DNA of 64,000 nucleotides from Hanleya hanleyi. Lineage: Eukaryota > Mollusca > Polyplacophora > Lepidopleurida > Hanleyidae. Where the stretch lies: the NCBI GenBank assembly GCA_036873755.1, contig JAVTVY010037101.1:101549-165548 (forward strand), given 5' to 3'. Position 1 is the first letter of the stretch. Every line of letters begins with the position of its first letter. Positions 44,465-56,639 of the stretch are shown piece after piece. The position numbers were made by a program, and so were the translations under genes. The notes below the pieces were generated by a model. That model worked only from the letters and a program-made list of their open reading frames with translations. It did no database searches and had not been told where the DNA came from.

Positions 44465-45625
44465 AGATAGAGTTTACTAGTTCGAATTGTCTCCTATCAA
44501 GGTATACCATCAAATTTGAAACAAGACCAACAGTTTTCATGAAATTTCAATTGAAAAATGGACGGTATTGTTTTCATTTTAATTTTTTTAAATTGGAATA
44601 TTATCTACACAGTAACAGCGCCGGTTATACCAATCATATATTTGGAATCCCTACGATGTACGCTTTCATAAAATATATAGTTTATTATGGTTATCTTGTA
44701 TATTTATTGATGCAGGCGACAAATTGTCACGGGGGTGCAAAAACTGCCTCTAAGGGGACAACTATCCTTAAACACTCGGGCATCTCAGGCGTAGAGCGCG
44801 TCGGATCTTGTGGTTGGTTGATATTGTCAGTTCAGGATGTCTTTCTGGGATGTTGTCACTCACGACGCCGTGTAATAATTTCTGTCGTCTTCTGTGTTCT
44901 TTTTCATGTCTGGTCAAAGAGGTTTTGTCCGCGGGTGTTTTGTCCTAGGGGGTATTGTCCGCTTGGTGTGTTATCCGGATCCCTGGTCTTGCCCGTCTGT
45001 GGTCTTCAATTTGCTGTGCCTGTATTACAAAGAATGGAACAGTTTGTAGTTTCTTGTTTTCTATTTTTTTTCTCTTTTCTTTTTGTTTTGTTCTTAGCCA
45101 CAGTCGGGCAGTATCGTAATCTAAGTCACACATGGTCGATAGCAACAATTAATTGAGCACATGAGTGAATTAACTAAATATTTTTAATAAAAATATTGTT
45201 ATAATTGAAACCGGTTATGAATGTTTGGGATAACCTCCAGTCTTCTGCCCCTGCTAGGAAGCCGGACGGTTAACATTATTTATTAAGGGTTGGAAATAAG
45301 GGAACACAATTTGATCGGTGCTCATGATTAGGGGCTTTTAATTTGATCAGTAAATTTGTCTATGTTATCGCTATGGCCTTTTGATTGGTTAGTGTACAAA
45401 TACGATCAGTTATTTCTGATCACTGGCCATTATTTCCGTCCATGTAAAATAATTTTGAGTCTAGGCGTGCTACATTTATTTAAATTTGGTCTTCGGTTTC
45501 TTGGTGTGATTTTAGTCCTGTTTTGCCTAATCTTAATCTTGTGATTATGCGGTCGTCACGTTGACTGTCTAGCTGGAATCCACAACTCCCTTTTTCCCCT
45601 TATCTAGAATACTATGTAGCCATCT
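44465..45625. other. No recognised feature
   Basis: A 205-codon plus-strand ORF (44539-45156) has biased, T-rich composition and no recognisable domain; I do not call it a gene. Confidence 0.5.
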
Positions 45626-45628
45626 ACC

Positions 45629-46120
45629 TTAGTTCTCTTCGTTCCATTCCATTTCCCATTTACTATCTATTCTATTGATAGAATTCAGTTCTTTGGTTCC
45701 TAATCCTATATGCACGTCAGGTTCAGTTTTAGTGAGGCTGTCTTTGGCTGTTCTATCTGCAGCTCCATTTCCCCTAAAGTTCACGTGCGCGGAAATCCAA
45801 GCTAAAATGGCGTCAATGTCATTGTCTCGTATTTGTGTGCATAAAATTTCTATTTTGTATATGAGGTCAGGTCTGCTGTCGGATTTGGAGTTTTCTATAG
45901 ATATCAGTCCACTGAATGAATCGCTGAGAATAACGGTAGAAACCGGTCGGTTTTGGAGCACCCATTCGAGTGCTTTGATTATGGCGACTAATTCACTGGT
46001 GTATACGGACATATTGTCTGGTAGCTTGAAGCCTTCGTGAATGCCGAGTTCTGGTATAACGAATACAGAACCTGTATTGTACCTTGTGTTTTTGGAACCG
46101 TCTGTATATATTTTCAGGTG
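45629..46120 (-). pseudogene. LINE ORF2 RNase H domain fragment
   Basis: On the minus strand the frame reads KIYTDGSKNTRYNTGSVF at about 46115, then SVYTSELVAIIKAL, VILSDSFSGL, and ILAWISAHVNFRGNGAADRTAK, ending at 45629. These supply the expected RNase H residues: Asp (TDGSK), Glu (TSEL), Asp (LSDS), His and Asp (SAH...GAAD). Such domains occur at the C-terminus of I/Nimb-type and related LINEs. A stop just upstream of 46130 and missing RT show that only a 3' fragment remains. Confidence 0.8.
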
Positions 46121-46239
46121 ATTTTATCAATGTGTGTCGATGTATTCGAGGGCAGTGACTCTTATATGTTCTGTGTTGTCCTGTCTGGTAATGTAGATAT
46201 GTATATTCATGTCCACGTGAGGTGTGATTAGTTGCCATG

Positions 46240-47530
46240 GTGGCCTATTGAACTTGTCAGTGTCAGAGATACGGAATATAGGAATGCTGTGTTCTTGGAA
46301 TAATCGTTCTATTGTGTAACCGAGTGGCGCGGAGTCATTTTCCCATTTTGTTTCAGATACTCATATTCACTTTCTCTCAGCCCTTTCTATGATTGTTAAT
46401 ATAGTAGCACACCCCTAATATCCATTCCGTCAGACAATTCGAATAAACGATACCGTCATCAGGTAAAGTACCAACGAGAGGATAACATTCTTACCCCCAC
46501 CTGATTCTAAGAAAAGGGAATGATATCAAATCATTTGTAGGCCTATACTTTTTAGTTCATATTTGAAATTCACATCTCAAACATTTTAGAACTTTTGCAC
46601 AAAAAATGTTGCTTTGGAAAAGAGGAGTACGCCTGTGCAAAATGACAATTTTTAATCCGCTGATTAATCCTATTAGTGCAGCCGATAGGTGAATGATACA
46701 AAAGTACTGTGCATTTCATGATAAAAGCATGAAACTTGGCATGTTGCTAGACTAAGACTATACGAAAAAAAATAGATATAGGGCCATCACAGATTTGTCC
46801 TATGTAGGTCATGGCGTCCATTTTTCAAAATGGCGGCCATGATGTGCAGCTTTGACGTATTTCATGAACAAAAACTCCTGATTAGGAACGTTTTTGAATG
46901 AACTGTTCCGTTTAATCACAAACCATGCCTTTAATAGTTCATTGAAACATTCTATCGGCGAAGAATTGTGGGTAAATCCAAAATGGCGGATCTTATAATG
47001 TAACATTTTCTTTTATACAATCAGCTTATCCCATAGAAATGTGATGTGATCCGCATCTGAAGACTGACAGATAACATGAATCATAGCCTCAGTGTGAACT
47101 TCATAATCGTATGTAAATTTTAGGTATCGTCTTTCATCTGTTCATGCGAACTGTTTTCCCCTTTTAGCAATCAATGGTAACTTTTTGAGACACCCTGTGG
47201 ATCTGTTAAAGCTCGGTCATGATTATAGCTCCTAGGCCCAAACATATAATTTGACTAGTTCTTGGTTCTGTACATGAATAGGAATAAAATGAAGGTGGTA
47301 GATATTGTTCTGCCGATCGATTAGCGCAATATGACTATTCAAGCGTCAGCAAATGCGACGATAGTTACACGAAAGGGGTTGATGGGTGTCATTGCATTTC
47401 GATGAATTAGTGTCGATTCCATGGAATATCTAGACCCGTCAGAGCTTCTGAGCTATTTCACCAGGGCGTTGAAGCGTTAGGCTAGGCGTTGGTGGGCTTT
47501 GCTGTCCATAAAACAAGCGTATCGCATAAA
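46240..47530. other. No recognised gene; short CGCCAT-type repeat
   Basis: About 46720-46860 resembles, in inverted orientation, the AATGGCGGCCATG units at 50269-50760. The rest is unrecognised. Confidence 0.45.
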
Positions 47531-47559
47531 ACGTGCGCAATCGACGTTTCACCATCAAC

Positions 47560-48129
47560 ATGGGTTATATTCGCTCTGAGTTCAAACGCACGTTCAGCAG
47601 ACACGATATGATGCAACACCAAAGAAATATACGTAGGTATGAAGACACCGAGGCGCAAGAAGTTGGTGCAGATACTGAGATTATACCAGATGATTCTGAC
47701 AGTTCAGCGTCTGATACCGATGCAGAGACTGCTGCAGGAAGCATGAAGCTATTAATTGTACATGAAGCTATTAATACTTATGCTGAGAAGATCGAGGACG
47801 CCGAACAGGATAACTCAAAACAGGCGTGCGTCCAAATGCGACCCTGCATCAGGAAAACAGTCATGACGATCTTTGAACAGTATAGCCTGCTACCGCTTGA
47901 AATGAAAGATCATCACATGCACAGGTTCATCATGAAGACCAAGTGCCACTTGAAAGAGGATATGGGGCTACTACCCACAGGGGCCCTGCAAAAGCGATCA
48001 AAATGGGCAAACAGCTGTTCCAGGAGATGTTGCCGTTACAGTATTCTGGCCTGCCCGACGACGATTAGAACAAATGGATCAGAGCGATCATGGACGAAGG
48101 TTAACGCAACATCAAATGGCGGCTTCTGA
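47560..48129 (+). CDS. Unidentified 189-residue acidic/basic protein, possibly frameshifted
   Basis: Start chosen at the ATG at 47560 (CAACATGG). Residues about 30-60 are acidic (DTEIIPDDSDSSASDTDAET). The middle is mixed (VHEAINTYAEKIEDAEQDNS), followed by a Cys/His-containing helix-like part (MRPCIRKTVMTIFEQYSLLPLEMKDHHMHRF). After about 47985 the composition changes to Arg/Ser/Cys-rich, while another frame continues more naturally (KAIKMGKQLFQEMLPLQYSGL), so a frameshift near 47985 is likely. I do not recognise the family. It is followed by a second possible TATA-driven small gene at 48435. Confidence 0.4.
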   Translation: MGYIRSEFKRTFSRHDMMQHQRNIRRYEDTEAQEVGADTEIIPDDSDSSASDTDAETAAGSMKLLIVHEAINTYAEKIEDAEQDNSKQACVQMRPCIRKTVMTIFEQYSLLPLEMKDHHMHRFIMKTKCHLKEDMGLLPTGALQKRSKWANSCSRRCCRYSILACPTTIRTNGSERSWTKVNATSNGGF

Positions 48130-48296
48130 TTGGACAAGAGCAGCCAAGAATACGCCCCACGGACAAGAACGAATATGACAAACGGTCAATAAAGTTAAGA
48201 ATATGGAAAAAAGTAAAGGTATCACGCGAATTTGTGATATGCCGGCTTCTGTAGTAATCAGGATAAAGGAAGCATCGGTGTTCTCCCTACCTTTAG

Positions 48297-48370
48297 CTCT
48301 GAGCTCCCAAGCCTACTATCCCCGACTTCAGAGCTCCCAAGCGTCCTATCCCCCAGCTCAGAGCTCGTGC
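48297..48370. repeat. Three short tandem AGCTCCCAAGC units before a TATA box
   Basis: Roughly 30-bp repeats (CAGAGCTC, CAAGCGTCCTATCCC), ending 2 bp before TATAAA at 48372. Could be upstream promoter elements. Confidence 0.4.
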
Positions 48371-48371
48371 A

Positions 48372-48377
48372 TATAAA
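48372..48377 (+). promoter_or_regulatory. TATA box before the 51-residue ORF
   Basis: TATAAA lies 63 bases before the ATG at 48435. Confidence 0.4.
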
Positions 48378-48434
48378 CACGACATACATCGGTGAGCCTT
48401 CATTATATGACGGGTGTCAGAGGAGACGAGAGCC

Positions 48435-48590
48435 ATGGCTTACGCATGTCACTTGTATTCGAAACTGTTGTCCAGCCTGTTTAATCTGCGTAGACATTTG
48501 CTTTCTATGCATAAACATCGGGTAGACGTACGTCAACTCAAGCAAAGGAGTCCAGATAACGTACACCTATGTCTCAAACAGGAGTCTTAA
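48435..48590 (+). CDS. Possible 51-residue protein with a degenerate C2H2 finger
   Basis: ATG in GCCATGG context, TATA box upstream, stop at 48588-48590. The segment YACHLYSKLLSSLFNLRRHL followed by LSMH has the spacing of a C2H2 zinc finger (Y-x-C-x2-[C]-...-L-x2-H-x4-H), but the second cysteine position is Tyr, so zinc binding is doubtful. It may be a decayed finger gene or a chance ORF. It shares the promoter style (TATA, short leader, CCATGG) of the Polinton-like genes in this window. Confidence 0.35.
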   Translation: MAYACHLYSKLLSSLFNLRRHLLSMHKHRVDVRQLKQRSPDNVHLCLKQES

Positions 48591-48594
48591 ACCA

Positions 48595-49140
48595 TCCATA
48601 TACGATGACGGTGAGCGGTTCGTCCTTGTGTGGAAAAACGTCCTAGGTGATGAAGTTGTTGCAGGAAGGCCCAGTAACCCCAACTCCGACACGCGTTGTA
48701 TGGTGTTATAGCCAATGACAGAGTGCGTACGAGAATACGTGATTGAAGAACGTGAGCTTTGTTCCGGAATTCCTCGTGATATAGACGATCCGTATTGCTT
48801 TCTCCACCAACCAAACTGACTGTCACCATATGAGTGAAACAAGCTTGAGTGTGACATTAAGCCAAATTCCCTCCCTCCCTCCCTCGATTCTTCCCAGACC
48901 AATGTTATCGTACTCAGTGAACCGATGAGCATGGTGAAATAAAATTTGAAAATCATGGATCTATTCACCAAACTTTCACGGTCTCTACGGTCTCTGTCAC
49001 GGTCTCATCCATTTCATCTATTTTACCTATTTGTTCCTTCAATGTAAAGCATCCCTATCGACAGATATCAAATCAGGTGTAGGAGAAACAGTGGTCCCAG
49101 ATATGAGTGTGCGCTTCTATGATTTCATCCAACCAGACAA
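48595..49140. other. No recognised gene; SINE-tail-like piece at 48800-48865
   Basis: CCACCAACCAAACTGACTGTC and CACCATATGAGTGAAACA match the 3' half of the SINE at 51660-51720. Nothing else was recognised. Confidence 0.5.
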
Positions 49141-49147
49141 TGACATC

Positions 49148-49285
49148 TGAAAAACGCCACTCGGATATCAGAGTCCGCCCTAGGTAAAGCATAGGCGACC
49201 GAGCAATGGTCAATGAGAATCACTTGGATATCACAATCCGCCTCGGGTGAAGTATAGGCAACCGGACACTGGTCTCTAGGGACCA
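49148..49285. repeat. Two tandem units of about 65 bp
   Basis: CACTCGGATATCAGAGTCCGCC and CACTTGGATATCACAATCCGCC start two adjacent diverged units. 49290-49755 holds no recognised feature. Confidence 0.55.
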
Positions 49286-49759
49286 TTGTTTCTGTCACAC
49301 CGGTCTTCGAACCGGGAGACGAATTCATTCCAGAATGTGGACTCTTTCATTCAAACCTTTCATCGAGCTGTGAGTCGCCCTACGTGTATCTGTTTGTGGA
49401 TTTTAAACCCCATCCCCGACGCACGAATACTAATCACAAACATACTACCTGGGGAGCGAAATCAGAGACATCAGAGCCATCATATCAACAGATTGAAAAT
49501 GTCCCTTGGATGCCAGAGACAACGGTCATGCGATATCCATCCGAAACATTATAAAACTTTCACGCGCCAGACGGCTACCGTTTCCGTAAAAACTTCGATA
49601 AGTCACCAAGCTCCGTGCTCCATACCAACGCATAAACCTAGTCCCCAGGAGACGGCTCGAACTCGATAAGGGGAAGGAGCGCTCGTAGAACTGGTGACAT
49701 GGTCGACGAAATGATGTGTGATGAATGTTCCACACCGTCCCTGACCCTCGTATTCATAG

Positions 49760-50245
49760 TGCCTTGGTTCATCCGGTTGCACATGCAGAGCCCTATGCCA
49801 TCGCCCGATATTACCCTAGGGCGGAAGCCCGAGTTGAGGCCACCCATTTGGGGGAATCCCCATGCCCCCATTGGTTCTCCGTACAGGGTTTTACTTCCGG
49901 TTGCGCGTGCGCATTCCTACACCTTCCCCGCATTACACTAGGGCGGAAGCCTGGGTCCAGGCGACTCATTTAGTGAAATCTCCATGTCTCTAACCTCATT
50001 GGTTCCCTGTACAAGGCTGCATTTCCGGCTGCGCATTTGCAGCTCTATGCACTCACAATACACTACCATGTGGCGGATGCGTGGGTCAAGGCGACTCATT
50101 TGGTAAAATCCCCATGTCTCTCGCCTCATTAGTTCTCTATACAGGGCTGCTTTTCCTGTTGCGCATGTGCAGCATATGCCCTCACAATTCACTACCCTAG
50201 GGCGGAAGCCTGGGTTCAGGCGTCTTATTTCGTGACGTTCCCCTG
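49760..50245. repeat. Four diverged tandem units of about 125-140 bp
   Basis: Each contains CCTAGGGCGGAAGCC, CCCCATGTCTC and GGCTGC...GCGCATGTGCAG motifs. Confidence 0.7.
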
Positions 50246-50268
50246 TCTCGCTCATTCGTTCAAATGTT

Positions 50269-50760
50269 TGCCAATGAATAATGGAGGCGGCCATTTTGCA
50301 AAATGGTCGCCATGACCTACATTGGCCAAATTTGAGATAACCCTATATTCAGATTTACTTGTATAGATATGGTCTACCTTTGTGCCAAGTTTCATGCTTT
50401 TATACATCAACTGCACAATGTTTTCACCATAGCCAATGAATAATGGGGGCGGCCATCTTGCAAAATGGCCGACATGACCTATATAGGCCAAATTTGAGAT
50501 GACCCCATATCCAGATTTAACTGTATAGATATGGTCTACATTTGTGCCAAGTTTCATGCTTTTATGATCAAATGCACAATGCGTTCACCGTTGCTAATGA
50601 ATAATGGAGGCGGCCATTTTGCAAAATGACCGCCATGACCTATATATGCCAAATTTGAGATGGCCCTATATCCAGATTTAATTGTATGGATATGGTGTAC
50701 ATTTGTGCCAAGTTTCATGCTTTTATCATCAAGTGCACAATGCTTTCACCTATCGGCTGC
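50269..50760. repeat. Three tandem units of about 162 bp with AATGGCGGCCAT motifs
   Basis: CCAATGAATAATGGAGGCGG begins units at about 50269, 50432 and 50594. 50770-51500 carries further GGCCGCCAT-containing sequence and no gene. Confidence 0.75.
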
Positions 50761-51507
50761 ACTATATCTAGCCTGGACGATCTGGGGTGCCCCCCCCCCA
50801 TATATTTAAGCAATATGGCCGCCATGATGGCGTCACTGTGACGTCATTTAAAAAAAGCAATTTTGATCGATATTTCGGGCAGAATTTTCAAATTTTTTTA
50901 TTTTTTATTTTCTTCGCAACAACTGCATAATAAATTAGTAAATAATAATCTGATATGAAATAAAATAGGTTTTATTCACTTTTCCACACAGAAAAGCAAA
51001 CATTTTGAAGAATTGAAAGAAAACATCACTTTTCTGGTATCCCACATGGCCGCCATTTTGAATTTACCCATGATCCTCTGCTCGGGGGGAGGGGGGCAGT
51101 GTTCATGCGAATAGGGTCAAAATGACCCCAATATGATAATTTAAAAAGTCGCTGAGTTTCAGCTCTCACTTTTCTTGTCATTCCGGAGACAGGAGCAACT
51201 TGGCATAAATACATATATTTATTCATGTCGTCGTCAAGAATGGTAGTTTACAACAGGTTTCATGCGTATATATAAGATTTACAGAACGATTCTGAGATAA
51301 TCAACCAGTCAAACATACTGTACAAACATTACTCACTTCACAGTATGTCTGACTCGTTGAATACCTGAATTGTTCTGTAAGTCTTATATATACACATGAA
51401 ACCTGTTGTAAAATAGCATTCCTGACGTTGACATGAATAAGTATATGTCGAAATATTGATCTGCACAACGGTCTTCGCTAATATCTTCCGAGGCACTTTC
51501 CTCCATG

Positions 51508-51720
51508 TGAGGGGGCACTCGGTGACCGAGTGGTCTAAGGCACCTCGCTGGTGACCGCTAGCCTCACACCGCTGAGCCGGCACGGGTGCGAACCCAGCTG
51601 TGCATGTGTGGAAGTTACTTGCCGACGGGCGGTAGTTATCTCCAGGTACACCGGCTTCCTCCACCAACCAAACTGACTGTCACCATATAAGTGATACAAA
51701 CTTGAGTATGACAAGACAAA
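51508..51720 (+). mobile_element. tRNA-derived SINE with MetaSINE-like tail
   Basis: An A-box (TGACCGAGTGGTCTAAGGC at 51523-51541) and a B-box (GGTGCGAACCC at 51585-51595) are spaced as in a class II tRNA with a long variable arm. The downstream part (CTTCCTCCACCAACCAAACTG, CATATAAGTGATACAAAC, TTGAGTATGAC) resembles the conserved central/3' domain of mollusc MetaSINEs. No anticodon-arm integrity is needed; this is a SINE, not a tRNA gene. Confidence 0.65.
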
Positions 51721-51857
51721 GCCAAGCCACTGATATAGTTGCATGGTCCGGCAAGTCTCCATCGGGATGAAAATGCAGATATTTTCATATCATTTTGAAG
51801 GTTTTAAGAGTACCGACATCAGGGCAATTCGCACAGTAAAAGATATGAAAATTTGTA

Positions 51858-54056
51858 CACAGAACCTCCTTGCATTTCATATAAGTACACTAAATCTATA
51901 GCCACCAAAATATTCAATTACTCCAATGCTGTCCAGGAGTTTGACTGGAACTTATACACGTCAGGAGGCTATAGTTGTGATTGTGAATCGTCGAACTTTA
52001 TCTATACACCATGCAAACATATTGTGACTGGTGACCTTGATGTGGTGAGTGATAAGGATCTGAAATTACTGCTGATGGAAGGACCTAAATATAGAGAGCC
52101 AATAAGAATAAATTTGAAGGCCGACCAGAAGATAGTCCTGTCTGCATTGGAACAGTACGTTATTGATTGGTCTAAGCGAGAAAAAGTTGAACCTACAGTA
52201 CTCGCTGATTGGCTGGACCCCACCAAGAGCAAGGTCGTTGAAACAATCCGCCATATTGACAGAAGTACTCTTCCCCAAGCAAAACAAGTACTGAGAGACC
52301 TCAATTCGCAAGAAGTTCTAGCAAATTTCCAGAGTAAATTCGTCATAGTCCCAGCAGACAAAGCTCCGAATAATATAATATTCATATGTAAATATTACTA
52401 TTACCAGGTGCTGGTTAAAGAATTGAGTGTAGACATATCTTCATCAAATACGTTTACTCACTCCCAAACTGCATTTACTCTGGAAGATTTATTTAACAAT
52501 CACAAAAAGTTTCTCAGGGAAAGAGGTATTTGTCTTTCAACCAATCATAACGACATACCAAAACTATACTGGACTCCCAAAATGCATAAATCACCATACA
52601 AAGCTAGATTCATAGCTGGTTCTAGAAGCTGCACCACCAAGCTTCTTTCAACCCTATTGACGAGGGCCCTTCAGGAGGTAGAAGCATTTTGGGAAAGGTA
52701 TTGCGCCATTATTTCTAAGAACTAATGAATGTATGTGGATATTGAAAAACTCAAAATGTCTTACGGAAGAACTTGATGCTAAAGGTCACATACCGTACAG
52801 ACATGTATCCACATGGGATTTCTCGACTCTCTATACTATAATCCCTCATCAGGGCCTTATTGACCGTCTTAGTTCATTGATAGTATCTGTGTTCAAGAAA
52901 ACTGATCGTAGATATATTAATGTCAGAAGCCATAAAGCATTCTTTAGCTCTACTACATGCAAGAGATATCATTCATGGGATGTTTCTTTTTTTATAGAGT
53001 TGCTTGAATTTCTCATTAATAATATCTATGTGAAATTTGGCAACACAATATATCAGCAGCATATAGGTTTTCCAATGGGTACTAATTGTGCACCCCTGTT
53101 GGCTGACCTATATCTGCTCTATATGACTATATGCAGGCGCTTTCAAAAACCGATCCATTCAAAGCCCGTTCCTTCTCATTCACCAAACGCTATATAGACG
53201 ATCTTCTCGCTGTGGATAATCGCTATATAAATGAGGCAGTGAAGGATATATATCCACCTTCACTGGATTTGAAGGAAACCACAGATAGCCCTACAGGCAC
53301 ATCATATTTAAATCTATATCTCTATAAAAATGAAGCGGGCATTCTCTCTCGTCGACTTTATGACAAAAGAGATGATTACAATTTCGACATCGTAAACTAT
53401 CCCTTTCTGAACAGTAATATTCCAGTGGGACCTGCATATGGCGTATACATATCTCGCTTAGTAGCATTTGCTAGATCCTGTGTTAAATGTGACAATTTTA
53501 ATCAACGTCACAAAACACTGGTGCAGAAACTTAAAAAACAGGGCTATTCCACCAAGCGCCTACACTCAAATTTTCTCAAATTTGGCGATACATATCGCAT
53601 GCTGATAGCAAAATACGAACTTAGCGTGCAAGATCTATGGCGCTACGTTTCGTAACTTGTGTCTAATTCCGCTTAACCCGGGGCTAGGAGCCGTATGAAC
53701 CCATGTATTCAAGAACCTCATGGTACTCATATGAACAGTCACAATCAAAGCGTGACTCAGATACATCATTCTTTAGATGACGACTTTACAACGAATATTG
53801 TGCATTAAGAATACTGATCGGCGATGCGGATTTGATATTTTTGGAACATCATGATGTCTTGCCGGCATCATTGAAAACTGTTGACCGCTTCTCTCTTGCA
53901 GGAAACAAGCCTATGTATTTTGTATACTATGATTGTCTTTTTGAATTTGGTGCTAATACTGTTATATGGAAAATGGAATAGGTCTTTGGATTATGGACGC
54001 GGATATTCTCTAATGGACGACGGCTGGATTATGAATGACGGACTAGACGCTTGTAA
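51858..54056 (+). mobile_element. Naiad-type PLE, copy E (5'-truncated, plus strand)
   Basis: Shares sequence with copies B and D from CACAGAACCTCC onward and ends at the same 3' terminus (CTTGTAA at 54056). The GIY-YIG core is missing. Includes the 3' region with both hairpins. Confidence 0.85.
51867..53655 (+). pseudogene. Naiad E linker and reverse transcriptase
   Basis: An open frame runs from the truncation through the linker motif CDCESSNFIYTPCKHIVTGDL, intact here with both Trp codons that are stops or shifts in other copies, to 52725. A small deletion near 52720 shifts the frame. The palm resumes at 52733 (FSTLYTIIPHQGL, GFPMGTNCAPLLADL), shifts again near 53125, and continues with YIDDLLAVDNRYI to SVQDLWRYVS, stop at 53655. 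The GIPMG box is GFPMG here. Three frames and a missing nuclease make it inactive. Confidence 0.8.
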
Positions 54057-54059
54057 CAG

Positions 54060-54690
54060 TAATATTGTCGTCAGCTATCATCGGCGCAGTAGTGCCATTG
54101 GGGCCTGTAAATATGCAGAGTACGACAATTTTGATCCCATCTGGTCGTTAAAATCGCCTGGCTGACTTTGGGTCTCTAATATATTTTTCTTATCCCTTGA
54201 GGTATAGGAGACGGAAACTTACAACACTATACCATTGGATAAAGCTCTATCAGAAAATGCCCCAAAAAAAACAAAAAACAACAAGATGGTTTCTATGATT
54301 TAAAAACGACATTTTTGTCGACTTTTTCGGTCAGATTCTTTGAATTTTTTCTTTAAGTGATTTCTGCGCAAAAGCTGCATGAGTAGTAGTGTAAGGTGAA
54401 ATCGAGTCAAGTTTCACCCGGATGTAAAAATGACGTCACTTCCGATGGTAGCGCCATCTATACACTCTGGACGCAAGGGAGACAACTCGGACTAATGATG
54501 ATCAAGGCATGTACTGACCTATCTAGGCTATAGTTCCGGCAACCTTTGACCTCGAATTCTTTCGCGGTGATGCGGTCTGGTGGTGATGCTGTCTGCCTCC
54601 GCGGACAGAAAGTAGTCCCATGGGTTGACCTCCAATGTTAATGTATACGGGGAATACCTAAATAGACCTTTTGTGACCTAGGGGAGCCCC
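54060..54690. other. No recognised feature
   Basis: AT-rich with an A-tract at 54265; nothing supported. Confidence 0.5.
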
Positions 54691-55030
54691 TAGTGGACCG
54701 ATGGGGTCGAGTGAGGTATCAAAGTCAAGCATTCGTCAAGGGGCATCTGATGGGCTGGGTGTGGGATTGAAATATCGGCATTCTGCGCATGGCCGGTGGC
54801 CAAAGGGTATGAAAATAGACGTTTTGGAGCTAGGGGAGTCCCTAATGGTCCAATGGGGTCATATGAGGTATCCATGTGAAGCATTCATGAAGGGGCATCT
54901 GACTGGACTGCGCGGTGGACCAAGGGTATGGAAATAGACGTTTTGGGATCTAGGGGAGTCCCTAATGGGCCGATGGAGTTGTATGAGGTATCAATGTGAA
55001 GCCTATGTGAAGGGGCATCCAGTCATGGGT
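54690..55030. repeat. Diverged tandem repeat (GACGTTTTGGAGCTAGGGGAG)
   Basis: Three units of about 125 bp. Related units recur at 56010-56130 and 56330-56450, on both sides of the array at 55264-55960. Confidence 0.65.
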
Positions 55031-55263
55031 GGGTGCATGTAAATTTTTTCCTGAAAAAAAAAGCGGAACACGGACTTTATCGAAAAATCCGGGAAAATGC
55101 CTATACGGGGTATGGGGGTATATAGGTCGCCGGGCTTATTGGGACTTGCCTATCAATAGAGTTATCTCCCTCTAGTTCCAGGGTGGGTGTATGTAAAATT
55201 TTTCCTGAAAAAATACGGAACACGGACTTTATCCTAAATTACGGAAAAATGCCTATATGGGGT

Positions 55264-55960
55264 ATGGGGGTATAGGACCATCCTGGGAAACCTACTTCTC
55301 GACATTTGCGGTATAGGTTGTGGGGTCTCGTTTTCTTAGTCTCATCAAGACAAACATGATAGGAAGTGTCGCGGAGCGAATCGTTGAAATTTTTGGAAAA
55401 AGTTCAGGGAGACCCATATAGTCCCATACTAGGGGTATAGGACCAATGTTTGTCCCACTGGGAAACCTACTTCTAGACATTTGCGATATGGTTGTTTGGA
55501 TTTGTTTTCTTAGTCTCGTCAAGACAAACATGATAGGAAGTGTCCCGGCACGAAACGGTGAAATTTTTGAAAAAAGTTCGAGGTCTGTCTATAGCCCATA
55601 TAGACCCATATAGTCCCATACTAGGGGTATAGGACCAATGTTTGTCCCACTGGGAAACCTGCTTCTATACATTTGCGGTATGGTTGTTTGGATTTGTTTT
55701 CTTAGTCTCGTCAAGACAAACATGATAGGAAGTGTCCCGGAGCGAATCGGTGAAATTTTTGAAAAAGTACCATACAGCCCATATAGACCCATATAGTCCC
55801 ATACTGGGGGTATAGGACCAATGTTTGTCCCCCTGGGAAACCTACTTCTATACATTTGCGGTATGGTTGTTTGGATTTGTTTTTCACGTCTCGTCAAGAC
55901 AAACATGATAGGAAGTGTCCCGGAGCGAAACGGTGAAATTTTTGAAAAAAGTCACGGAGG
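55264..55960. repeat. Four tandem units of about 175-190 bp
   Basis: GACAAACATGATAGGAAGTG recurs at 55349, 55523, 55715 and 55898. Units also contain CATATAGTCCCATACTAGGG and GGGAAACCTACTTCTA. Confidence 0.75.
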
Positions 55961-56514
55961 CCTGGGTAGGCCCATAGGCCTATACTGCATGGCTATGGGT
56001 GTATAGGTCCATACGGGGTGGACGTTTTGGAGTCTAGGTGGGCCACTAATGGTCCAATGGGGTCGAGTGAGGTCTTATTTTGAAGCTCTCATGCAGGAGC
56101 ACTTGACTTCACTAATGGTTCGTACGTTGTCAATACTCTGCGCATGCGCAGCCTGGCCGTAGTAGAGAAAGCAGGCATTTTTGGGTGTGTGTGTGTGGGT
56201 GTGTTTGGGTTAGAGATGGGCTATTCACGGTTCGAATGGGTCGTGTGAGGTATCCATGTGAAGTCTATGTAATAGAGCATCTGATGGCGTGGATGTGGGG
56301 TAGACATAGGGTCATTCTGCGCATGCGCGGTAGCCCAAGGGTATGGACATAGACGTGTTGGGGTCTAGGCGAGCCCCTCATGAGCCTATTGGGTCGAGTG
56401 AGATATCCATGTGAATCCTAGGTGGGGGAGCATCCACCTGGACAAACATTCACGTGGTTTGGTGGGTCTGCATGACGTCACTTCCGGTTTGGGTGAATGT
56501 TCAAACACGACCTC

Positions 56515-56610
56515 CAACTTTCCCGGCCTGGCCCGGCCCGCGCCGGCCCGGCCCGCCTCGGCCGCAGCGCGCGCGCGCGGGTTCTCCGGATCACCGGCAG
56601 TGCGCGGAAG
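56515..56610. other. GC-rich block of GGCCCG and CGCGCG
   Basis: About 80% GC in AT-rich surroundings. Resembles in composition the blocks near the tips of the palindromic element (3230-3350), so it might mark the neighbourhood of a Polinton terminus. No TIR partner is visible. Confidence 0.4.
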
Positions 56611-56639
56611 CATGTCGGATCAAAGGGTCAAAGAAAAGG

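Noticed and set aside
42214..44540. Many overlapping minus-strand ORFs of 60-216 codons
   Set aside because: Phase copies of the 157-bp unit; no codon-level constraint and no start context.
44539..45156. 205-codon ORF
   Set aside because: Phe/Leu/Val-rich translation of T-rich DNA with no domain and no support.
51508..51600. Functional tRNA gene
   Set aside because: A- and B-boxes are present, but the acceptor stem does not close and a SINE tail follows.
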